Positions 1 to 12,300 of a DNA stretch of 64,000 bases are shown here, piece by piece. The notes under the pieces were generated by a model, which was given only the letters and a program-made list of their open reading frames with translations, was not told the origin of the DNA and did no database searches. The position numbers and the translations under genes were made by a program. How positions within the stretch are numbered: position 1 is the first letter of the stretch; every line of letters starts with the position of its first letter. This stretch comes from Archivesica marissinica (lineage: Eukaryota > Mollusca > Bivalvia > Venerida > Vesicomyidae), in NCBI GenBank assembly GCA_014843695.1, contig CM026394.1, positions 38,397,623 through 38,461,622 of the forward strand, in the 5' to 3' direction.

Positions 1-59
1 TTCGCTGCTGTATACAATGCACATACAGAATCAAAGGAGCCGCTGGAATTGTGCTGTCT

Positions 60-166
60 GTTGACAGGACACTGCTGTAATCCCAAAATGCATTGGCTCT
101 TCTGGAGGTGCAGTTCATGTTTGAAACCGGTAGCGACGATAAATAAATATATATTGCTGGTTTTAT
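60..166 (+). repeat. SINE-B 3' fragment
   Basis: Degraded 3' end of the SINE-B family (see 6675), ending ACCGGTAGCGACGATAAATA. The head is missing. Confidence 0.55.
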
Positions 167-248
167 CCGTATGTTGTACAGTTGTTCATGATTATATATT
201 GCTGGTTTTATCTGTATGTTGTACAGTTGTTGATGCAGTTATGCACTC
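161..248. repeat. ~44-bp direct duplication before the first exon
   Basis: TATATTGCTGGTTTTATC and TATGTTGTACAGTTGTT occur twice in tandem. The second copy leads into the polypyrimidine tract of exon 271. Confidence 0.7.
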
Positions 249-270
249 CTATTTGTTGTATCTACTTCAG

Positions 271-341
271 ATGTGTCCAAGATCATTTCACTTGGGAGAT
301 ACGACAGATTCTCCCTCGGTCAGCTGATGCATGGAATAAAG
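271..341 (+). CDS. TERT: TERT exon: end of QFP region of the RNA-binding domain
   Basis: The exon starts after a CTACTTCAG acceptor with two bases of a split codon, then reads 23 residues including KIISLGRYDRFSLGQL, and ends at AAG before GTAAGAT. It aligns with the vertebrate TERT stretch KFISLGKHAKLSLQEL just upstream of the T motif. It ends in phase 0, matching the next exon. The exon supplying the first base of its split codon is not in the window. The upstream 270 bases are SINE-derived sequence and a short duplication. Confidence 0.85.
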
Positions 342-3300
342 GTAAGATGAAAGAAAAATATTTTCCTCCCTGATAAGTTTCCGATTTTTTGTTCTAGAAT
401 GTCCATGGCCTAGTTGTTAATGGATCCAGAGCGGAATGTCGAAGGTTCGAACCATGGCCTAGTTGTTAATGGATCCAGAGCAAGAGGTCGAAGGTTCGAA
501 CCATGGCCTAGTGGTTAATGGATCCAGAGCAAGAGGTCGAAGGTTCGAACCATGGCCTAGTTGTTAATGGATCCGGAGCGGGAGGTGGAAGGTTCGAACC
601 GTGGTCTAGTGGTTAATGGATCCAGAGCAAGAGGTCGAAGGTTTGAACCGTGGCCTAGTTGTTAATGGATCCAGAGCAGGATGTCGAAGGTTCGAACCGT
701 GGCCTAGTTTTTAATGGATCCAGAGCGGGAGGTCGAAGGTTCGAACCGTGGCCTAGTGGTTAATGGATCCAGAGCAGGAGGTCGAACTGTGGCCTAGTTG
801 TTAATGGATCCAGAGCAGGATGTCGAACCGTGACCTAGTTGTTAATGGATCCAAAGCGAGATGTCGAACCATGGCCTAGTTGTTAATGGATCCAGAGCAA
901 GAGGTCGAAGGTTCGAACCATGGCCTAGTTGTTAATGGATCCAGAGCAAGAGGTCGAAGGTTCGAACCGTGGCCTAGTGGTTAATGGATCCAGAGCGGGA
1001 GGTTGAAGGTTTGAACCGTGGCCTAGTGGTTAATGGATCCAGAGCGGGAGGTCGAAGGTTTGAACCGTGGCCTAGTTGTTAATGGATCCAGAGCGGGAGG
1101 TCGAAGGTTTGAACCGTGGTCTAGTAGTTAATGGATCCAGAGCGGGAGGTTGAAGGTTTGAACCGTGGCCTAGTTGTTAATGGATCCAGAGCGGGATGTC
1201 GAACCGTGGCCTAGTTGTTAATGTATCCAGAGCGGGATGTCGAACCGTGGCCTAGTAGTTAATGGATCCAAAGGGGGATGTCGAACCGTGGCCTAGTAGT
1301 TAATGGATCCAAATGGGGATGTCGAACCGTGGCCTAGTAGTTAATGGATCCAAAGGGGGATGTCGAACCGTGGCCTAGTAGTTAATGGATCCAAAGGGGG
1401 ATGTCGAACCGTGGCCTAGTAGTTAATGGATCCAAAGGGGGATGTCGAACCGTGGCCTAGTAGTTAATGGATCCAGAACAGGATGTCGAACCGTGGCCTA
1501 GTAGTTAATGGATCCAGAGCAGGATGTCGAACCGTGGCCTAGTAGTTAATGGATCCAGAGCAGGATGTCGAACCGTGGCCTAGTGGATCCAGAGCAGAAT
1601 GAATCATAGCCGGAGAGTCTAAATATAACCTAAGGTGTTTGTGCGAGTTTAAATCCCAACAATCAACAAACTGCTTATCCATTGACTAGGATCTATGTAG
1701 ATACAATATCATATGAACTTTAGCGCAGTGGTTAGCACGCTTGCTTCTCACCAATGCAACCCGTGTTCGATCATCAGACCAGGAAGTATGTGAGATGGTA
1801 CGTGGTCGCCAGATCGGACAGGTGGGATTTCTCCGGGTTCCTCTCCCATGAATGACCACAAATACTCTTTCATGCGCCAACGAGAGTGATTAATATAAGT
1901 TGTTACAGCTTGTTTCGCTATCGTTGCAAAATAACTAAAGTTTATACTTTAATATCATCTTTTTTTGCAAGACCAGAGAAATTGTTTGGCTGAATGTGAC
2001 TGGATCAAACTGTGTGCGGCGCCATCTACTGGCCAAGTTTTTATATTGGTTTGTGCGACACTACGTGTTTGTCCTTCTGAAGACGTGTTTCTACATCACG
2101 GATACAGCTTTCCTCCGATACCGGATGATATACTACAGACAAGCCACGTGGAATAAAATACACATTCTTGGCCTCAATGGTAAGACATTTGCTCCTGTTG
2201 AGGGGAGGGCTGCATGGCTGAGTGGTTCCGGTCATTGATCACTTTATCCTCACCTCTGTAGGTTAGATTCGCACTTAGTTTATACAAATTTATTTTAGCT
2301 TGATTGCGAAACAAGTTCCTACAACTTATATTAATCACTCTCGAGACTAATCGCACTTGACCAAGGTGTCAAAGTTTTTAGATTGAGGAAGCAAGCTATC
2401 CAGATGGTTTACAGTATCGGTCAATGCCTGAAATGCTGCTCCCGGGGATCCTCCACAGGGTTCATTCTAGGTCAGAATTTTTGGGAGAAGTGAGAAAGCG
2501 CGTGATTGATCGCTTCCTTAAATGGTGTTCTTTAATATACTTCTGCAAAATAGGGTTAAAATGCACAGTACAACCATTAAATACAACATTTGAATAGGAG
2601 TGCTTTATAATGGGCCAGTGTAGTGTATTTTTTTTTTTTTACTAGACACAATTTTGTTTGAAAATCATAAAAACCAAATTTTTTTTAGGGAGAAGTGGGT
2701 CCCCAGAGGGCGAAGTCGGTGTCCCTAGGGCGACTATTTCGCCCACATCGCCCTTTAGAATGATCCCTGCTCCTCCACCAATAATAGCTGCAGTCGCCAT
2801 AAGACTTATTGCGACTTTAAAAACCCAAAGCAAATTGCTCCGCTCCCATTGAAACTAACTGGACGTACTCTAGAGCGAATATGCCCGTCCCTCCTGCTCT
2901 TGGAAGAGGTGTTGTTTTAGTTGAGCCTGTTTGATACTGTCGATTAGCTGTTGATGCATCAACTGTAATCCTAAATCATACACAATATTTCCCTGGTCCC
3001 ATCCGCCCCATACCCGATATATATTTCATGATCCTATCTGCTGCACTTCTCCCTAGTTTTAGCTCTGCAGACGTTGTTTTATATAGAGTATATACATCCG
3101 CCCCATACCCGATATATATTTCATGATCCTATCTGCTGCACTTCTCCCTAGTTTTAATTCTGCAGACGTTGTTTTATATATAGTATATACATCTGCCCCA
3201 TACCCGATATATATTTCATGATCCTATCTGCTGCACTTCTCCCTAGTTTTAATTCTGCAGACGTTGTTTTATATAGAGTATATACATCCGCCCCATACCC

Positions 3301-6300
3301 GATATATATTTCATTATCCTATCTGCTGCACTTCTCCCTAGTTTTAATTCTGCAGACGTTGTTTTATATAGAGTATATAGATGACCCTTGGCTGAGCGAA
3401 CAACCTTCTCCCTTGTAAACATAATCTTCCTGGCAATACATAATCTTCTAATTGGTAAGCATAATATTCTCCCTGGTAAACATAGATATTCCTGGTAAAC
3501 ATAGATCTTCTCCCTGGTAAACATAGATCTTCTCCCTGGTAAACATAGATATTCTCACTGGTAAACATAGATCTTCTCACTGGTAAACATAATCTTCTCC
3601 CTGGTAAACATAGATCTTCTCACTGGTAAACATAGATCTTCTCACTGGTAAACATAATCTTCTCCCTGGTAAACATAGATCTTCTCCCTGGTAAACATAG
3701 ATATTCCTGGTAAACATAGATCTTCTCCCTGGTAAACATAGATATTCCTGGTAAACATAGATCTTCTCACTGGTAAACATAATCTTCTCCCTGGTAAACA
3801 TAGATATTCCTGGTAAACATAGATCTTCTCCCTGGTAAACATAGATCTTCTCCCTGGTAAACATAGATATTCCTGGTAAGCATAGATCTTCTCCCTGGTA
3901 AACATAATCTTCTCCCTGGTAAACATAATCTTCTCCCTGGTAACATAATCTTCTCCCTGGTAAACATAGATCTTCTCCCTGGTAAACATAATCTTCTCCC
4001 TGGTAAGCATAATCTTCTTCCTGGTAAACATAGATCTTCCTGGTAAACATAGATCTCACTGGTAAACATAGATCTTACTGGTAAACATAGATCTTCCTGG
4101 TAAACATAGATCTTACTGGTAAACATAGATCTTACTGGTAAACATAGATCTTACTGGTAAACATAAACTGCTCTTTTGTCAACATAATGTTCTCCCTGGT
4201 AAACATAGATCTTACTGGTAAACATAGATCTTCCTGGTAAACATAAACTGCTCTCTTGTCAACGTAAACTTCTCCCTGGTAAATATAAACTTCTCCAATG
4301 TTTGAAGATTTAGCTTGAGGTCGTGTTACATTGCAGGTTTGATTAGAAGGAAGATCTTGAAGCATATTCCAGAGGTTAGTAGATTACACACAAGTAACCC
4401 TTTACTCCACAGCAGATGACAATTACTCGTATTGTCTCTAATCTACCGATGAGCAATAGGAACACTTGTCACAGAATGACACGAGTGACGGCTCTCGTAG
4501 TCATGGATACGAGGATCATGTGTATGCACACAGACTGAGTAAATTTACATCTTTTAATATAAATGCTAACGCAATCGATGGTATGAGAGTGCTGGTACCA
4601 AGCGAGAAGTAAGTTCGTTCGTAGTTTAACTGTTCAGGAGGTGGCTTTATCTTACGGTATGTCTTTGTATTTTTTTATTTAAGTTTATTTAACGTCGCTA
4701 CCGGTTTCCCATTTGAGTGACGGGCAGTTTACCTAACAACACCTTTCCTGGGCAGGCTCCAGCGGTTAACCAGTAGTTGGTGCACCAACCTCCGTAAGAA
4801 ACTGCCAACTTTATCATATAAATGAGACACGGTCTGAGCGGGGCTCGAACCCGTGACCATCAGAGATGATAGGTTACAGTGGTATACAAGACGGTATGTC
4901 TACAAAGCCATGTTGCTTCTATTCGTCCTGTGACGCGGTTAATGTTCACTATTAGAGTTCTGACTCATGTAGACAGCTAACGTCTATATATCTCGGCTAT
5001 ATGCTTTATTTTGAGGAACTTTAATTATTAACCTACTGGCTATTATTGCCTTCACAACGACAGTTCACTTGTTTCACATCATTTATGATAGAACTATACT
5101 TGTTGTTTCCTGCGACCCTGTCCACTGACGACAAACTCGATACTTGACTACCCTGCCCAGTTCGGAGGTTGGTGCACCCAAGTACTGGTTAATCGTTGGA
5201 GCCTGCCCAGGAAAGGTGTTGATAGGTAAACTGCCCGCCGGCGATATAGCCCAAAATGGTGCTGATGCAGGTGTACAACCTGAAATATAACATAACCCTG
5301 CTAGGTGGCTGCTTGCGTAATAGAGGGTCAAATGAATAATGAAATAGCGTATTGTTTGCTTAATACAGGTTGGTTGCTTAATGGAGGTGACCACTAACAC
5401 AGGTACGACTACATAAACAAACTAAAATTAAAAGATGGATTTTACCCATACCTACCCAAGACAGATTTGCAGTCAGAAGAGATTAATAATTTTAGATTTT
5501 TGGAGGATAGTGCAATGATACAGACAGTGTCTCCTATTGTTCTTTTACGTGCATGGTGTACAGCACCGACACGAGACCTCGATTTAACGTCCCATCTGAA
5601 AGACTGTTAATTTTATTAGGGTCAGACGGGGGATCGAACATGCGATCCCTGGAATACCAGTCCAGCGTGTTACCACTGGACTACAGATCCGTCTGTAGAG
5701 ATTTGCAGTGGCAGTATTGTTTCTATTACAAGATTACGTCACATGTTTTTCATTCATAAATAAGTGATTTTTTATGGGGGGGATAAATTCAACAGCCATA
5801 AAATAGACTGGCTCTAGCCGTTTTATATTGCAGATTTAAACGTGCTGGATGTTCCCCCTTTGTTTATAGGAGTTAGTCATGTATGGCTAATATTTCAAAG
5901 ACTTTAAGCAACAAGCAAAAAGTAGTGTTTTATTGCAGAGACGAGCATTAGAGATGCTGCAAGCCAGAAACAGCCTGGGTGTGTCGGTACTACGATTCCT
6001 CCCCAAGCAACAATCCTTGAGACCAATCATCAACATGGGGAGTGTCCTCACATTGTCATCATGGCAGGTATGTTTGTTGCAGCCCCCTATTGATTGCATG
6101 AGGAATATTTCACTGATATATTTAATAAGTGTATGATAAACATTCTTATAACATATCGTTGTTTTCCCAAAATCTTAAAGTCTCAAAACTTATTCCAATT
6201 ATCCTGGAATTGCTATTTTGATATGTTTATCCACAATTATTTTAATGCTATATTCAATCTAGGTTTTGCATTCCATCTTATTGTACTCTTTTACAAATAA

Positions 6301-9300
6301 TCAAGATTCATTGTGTTTTAGCTTTAAATTTTGTTTCAGATCCATCTTATCTCGAATTTGTTTAAATTCATTTCCAGAGTTCCATATAAGCTTTTAGCGT
6401 AAAGAGTATTTTACCCCCTGAACTTTTATTCAATGCTGATTTCTAAATTTCAAATAGTATTTTCACCCCCTGAAAATTTAGTCAATGCTGATTTCTGAAG
6501 TTTGTCACCGACAACCATGAACATTGTACATGTATATAGACGTGACGTATTTAATCTATTACTGTTGTTACTTGTACTTTGTTAATATAAATATTATACC
6601 ATAATATGCATATACATTATTTATACATTGTCATGTGTATATAGTATAATACTAGGATATTAGACTTATTACTACAGACGGATATGTAGTCCAGTGGTAA
6701 CACGCTGGACTGGTAATCCAGGGATCGCAGATTCGATCCCCGTCTGACTAATAAAATTAACAGTCTTTCAGATGGGACGTTAAACCGAGGTCTCGTGTCG
6801 GTGCTTTACACCGTGCACGTAAAAGAACCAGAGGAGATTCTGTAATGGGTCTCTGTCTGTATCATGCACCATCCTCCAAAATCTAAAATGCCTAATCTCT
6901 TCAGGAGGCGTCGCTCATATGGGCAACCGGTAGCGACGATAAATAAATGTAAAAACACAGACTTATTACTATATAGTAGGACATGTAGTATTTTGAACAT
7001 GTGTAGGCTCCGCCTCCGCCCAAATGCTTCCAATATATTGTTCAGTACAAATGGTGCATTTCAACCGACGATCCTGTTCATGCAATACAACTAACCAAGG
7101 CAATTTTACTTTTCACAATTGTACAGTTTTGTCGGAGACAGATTCCCACCAGTGTTTTGTTTTGCTTTTCTCGACTTCGTTTACTCTCAAATCAACAATA
7201 TCATTAACAATTTGTCGGTATCTCTGAACTAGTACTAGGACCGGTGGAGCAAAATAACTCAATAAACTAGACGATTCTTGCTCTTTTTGTTTGGAACGGG
7301 TCGTTTTGGAAACGAAAGTAGACATTTGTTGTTGTTGTTGTCTATGACATCCACGCGCTTATTTTTCACGACACCCGTTCATCATTTCAATGAGCGTTTA
7401 CCTACTCTGATGTCATATGGAGAGAAACTAACTGGTTCCCAGCTGGTATCGAGCTCCACTGCGCAGCATAGAATATGCAATCGGGAAACAGCGCACTAAC
7501 TGCTTCCCAGCTGGTATCGAGCTCCACTGCCGAGACTCATGGCAATCGGGAAACAGCGCACTAACTGCTTCCCAGCTGGTATCGAGCTCCACTGCCGAGA
7601 CTCAGTGCAATCGGGAAACAGCGCACTAACTGCTTCCCAGCTGGTATCGAGCTCCACTGCCGAGACTCAGTGCAATCGGGAAACAGCGCACTAACTGCTT
7701 CCCAGCTGGTATCGAGCTCCACTGCCGAGACTCAGTGCAATCGGGAAACAGCGCACTAACTGCTTCCCAGCTGGTATCGAGCTCCACTGCCGAGACTCAG
7801 TGCAATCGGGAAACAGCGCACTAACTGCTTCCCAGCTGGTATCGAGCTCCACTGCCGAGACTCAGTGCAATCGGGAAACAGCGCACTAACTGCTTCCCAG
7901 CTGGTATCGAGCTCCACTGCCGAGACTCAGTGCAATCGGGAAACAGCGCACTAACTGCTTCCCAGCTGGTATCGAGCTCCACTGCCGAGACTCAGTGCAA
8001 TCGGGAAACAGCGCACTAACTGCTTCCCAGCTGGTATCGAGCTCCACTGCCGAGACTCAGTGCAATCGGGAAACAGCGCACTAACTGCTTCCCAGCTGGT
8101 ATCGAGCTCCACTGCCGAGACTCAGTGCAATCGGGAAACAGCGCACTAACTGCTTCCCAGCTGGTATCGAGCTCCACTCCGAGACTCAGTGCAATCGGGA
8201 AACCGAGACTCGGTGCAATCGGGAACCAGCGCAGAAATACGATATGCTCGATTTTATCATAATGCAATTAAGCCAGGAATCCAGACAGTATGCGTATCAG
8301 ATTTTTTAAATAAGTTTTTGTACGCCATAGTTTTCTCATTTCAATGCGTTTTGTTATATTCTTAATACACACCTTAACTGGAGCTCTGCATTCCTTTTTT
8401 TATTATAATTAGAGTTAATTAAGATTTCACCACAACTTTGTCATATATATTTGTTTTAATTTTGAAATATTGATGTATGCTATGTTTTATTATGTGTTCA
8501 AATCCGTGATATGTTATTTGTAAAGCGCCTTTGAACGTGTATTTTATATGAAAAGGGCGCTTCATAAATTTGGTATATAATAATAATAATAATTAAAAGA
8601 TGAATGGATGAAAATGGATAGCATGAGGTGCATGGAAACATCAATAAAACTAAAGGACACCCAATTAATAGGACCTATGATAGTCTTAGGAAGAGTATTC
8701 AGGGGCAGTAACTCACCAATGTGTCTCATTAGTTTGTAGCATTGTGATAAATATCCGAATATATAATGTATATACGCAATATATAATGTATATACATACT
8801 ATATAATGTATATACGCAATATATACCGTATTTAGCTATGTATAGTGCGCACATTTCTTACTGAAATCCTCATCCATTTTATCTACTGCGCATTATACAC
8901 CAGTACAGACATCAGGACATTTTTTTCCGGACCAAAATTTACCAATATTTCATGAAATTCGACCCGCAGTCATTCTATAATTTGTTACATTCGACAAACG
9001 TTATAAACTAGCTATTAAAACCAGTTGCCGATAGTCTATATAAATAAATGAAATGAATAAGACCACCAAATTAGCATATATTGCTTTTATTTTGGCAAAC
9101 TTTGAAGAATTTAATTGAAATTACTAAATGCATAAAAAATGGCGATTTGATAACATCACATGGTTTTATCGTATGTAATATTTCCCGTACTTTTCGCGTA
9201 CTTCGCCGCATAAAGCGACACTGCCTCGATATCATAGAGGTAAAGAAACTTTGTAATTATAGTTTATTTGATTTAATATACCGTATGTTTTTAAATACGA

Positions 9301-12300
9301 CATGATTAAAGACACGATGTGTTGGTTATTTTTACGGGAAATATTTACTATGTACAATGCATTGCATAAAAAAACAACTTTGTTTGGCTGCAGTATTTCA
9401 ATAATTGAATTGAATTGTTTGTAGCGATAATTAATTTCGACAAACCATTCACAATGGGTCCCAGTTAATTAGGTAGGCTACACGTGTTGAGAAGTTTGAG
9501 CATCTGCTGACATGTTTGAGAACGTGTTGAGATGTTTGAGAACGATATGCATGTAATTTTCATGAAATCATGCCTGAGTGCGTTACCGTTTCTCGAGTGA
9601 TTAATATAAGTTGTAAAAATCACGGAGCACAATTTTTAGCGATTCTTGAGAAATGTTAAATTTTGACTTGGAAAATTGCTTTTTTCACGTGGCAGTATAC
9701 ATCGGAACTCAGTTATTCCTCCGATTTTCGTGCCAAATCGTGGGTGCGCATTATACACGATAGCGCACTATACATAGCTAAATATGGTAATGTATATACG
9801 CAATATATAATGTATATACATACTATATAATGTATATACGTAATATATAATGTATATACGTAATATATAATGTATATACGTAATATATAATGTATATACG
9901 TAATATATAATGTATATACGCAATATGTAATGTATTACGGGAATGGCCGTAGCTAATGTTGCTAGAACTTGTGGCCCGCCCCGTTTGCTTTTCTTGAAAT
10001 TGACATGTCTTGTATAATATATGTGACCCACCATGACAAAATCAGTCTTAAGTCGGAAAAAATAAATAATGAGTTAACTATACCATCATATAGGTATAAG
10101 TATAAGCTTTCTAGTGATATCAGTATTATTCATGTAGCTCATTTCAATCCAAAGTTATGACCATTTGAATAATGGACTTCGCGCGATTAATATTCCGAGA
10201 AAATGGCTGTCAAAGATTTTCAGAAATTCTGACTTATTTTAACAAAATTTGGAGACGCAGTGAAATCAAAACAACATAGCAACCAATATGTTCCACATGA
10301 CATAACTAGTCATGTTTGGTATCAAATTAAAGGTAAATGTCCATTCTTTAAAATGCCACTTTGCTGAACTTTGTAGTATACATAGTGGTGCAGCTGTTCT
10401 AGTATAAATACAATAATAATAATAAATAAAAAAATAATAATAAAAATAAATTTAAAAATATTTTTTATTGACTTAAATTTTATTTACTTAAACCAATATA
10501 TCCTGAAAGGATTATTCTGACTTTTCAGAGTACATGTAGCAATCTCCATGTCTTTGTAGATATTCTAGTTTTATGGCCCCTGTATATTGCGTTGATTAGT
10601 CTGATCTGACAGTGCCTAGTAGGGCATAAGTGGACACCTGCTGTTATATAATCCTGTTAATTGGATCATAGTAGGCCTACAAAGTAGCAGTGTTTCATTG
10701 ATCAATTAACATGCACAATTCCCCTTATCAGTTGTGTTGTTTTAGGAAAGGATTAGGGGGTAATTTATGGCGTTTTGTGGGAAGTAAAGTAACATTGTAT
10801 ATTGTCACATTGTGCAGCTGTGAATTAGAAAAGGGGTCAAAAGCTGGTTCACAGTGAAAAGTAAACACTTATTTTGTAATATTATGAAACATAAAAGCTG
10901 AATTAAGTCATAGTTATTAAAAAATGAATAAACTTTTGGATTCAGGTGAAGTATTATTTTAGAATTTATATTAAATACATGTACGTCCGAAATACTGGGC
11001 TACACTGAACACAGGTGCAGATAACGGTGTGTTAAAATTTCACACAACAAATCAGCAGATAAAGGTTCTACACTTGTCTAGGTTTACCATTTACCTATAT
11101 ATGACTGATCTGCATCGAAATAAATCTAAATATTAAGCTATATAATGAATAATCGTCATGAAATCACACCGAAAATCGTTTTGTTTCTATTCAATCGTCT
11201 GTGAACATAGGAACAGGTGCACACTTGCAGATCACATGGTGTTTATCGGCCAATGGATGAGTGGGAATCACGTTTACGTCGCAACCGAAGAGATTTTTGA
11301 TAAAATTCGATCGTTTTAAAGCCGTTTTATTAGTTGGAAGCATATAAGATTTTACTTCAAGAATAGCATCAGCTGAATATACGTCATCTCTAGTTTATTT
11401 CGGTACCAAATACATGGGGCCAAACCGCGGGACAGTATCATTGAAGGCCATCGGAAAACACCGCCTACCCGGCTTAGATCTTTTGTTTCACTGCGATTAA
11501 TAACAATGGCAATTAACACCAAGCTAATTAAAATGTGTTTGTAATGCCTTAAATTACACAAATACGTGCTTCAATCACATTTATTATAAAGATAAATGAT
11601 TATAAAATGTCATTATACAATAATCTGAAAAATGTTAAAATACCATTTTGTTGACTTATAATGTAATTATCTGCCTTACGATAATCCCGACTTACGACTG
11701 ATTTTGATATGGCGGGTCACATATATGTAAAATGGATCAAGCAATAAAATATGATTAAATTAATGTACGAGATATCGTGCTAAAACATGTCTATGTTGTT
11801 GAAAGGGATAAAATGGATTGAAATGTTGCTCTTAAATAAGGGGAACGGACAATATCCCCCCCGTATATTTTGACCCAGGCGGACAATATCCCCCCATCAA
11901 AAAGACAAGGCGGACAATATCCCCCCCGTAGAAAATCACATTAACAAGCTTTATTTTATTTCTGTATAAGTAATATTGTGTCACATTGTGATATTTTGTC
12001 CATCTTTGACCTTAGTTTTGGGCTCATAATGTGTTCATTTGATTTGTTTGATTGCTTCTTTCAACTGCACTGATTGGTAAATGGACTTTGATTATGTTAA
12101 TTGTTTGTTTGGCTAATTGAAGATTTGATTGCGAAAACGACAGCCAGTTTCCTGTTCGCGATTGGCGAGTGTATAAGACTGTGAACAATTTTTAGGTTTT
12201 GCCACTATGTGCTAAATGACAAGTCTCAATTAGCACTTTCGTGAATAAGACTATAATAAACACCAAAATTCACACAAAATATCGCACTGTCCTACATCAT

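Noticed and set aside
3577..4126. Minus-strand frames reading YVYQGEDLCLPGRR
   Set aside because: Three overlapping frames over the ~21-bp array; no coding evidence.
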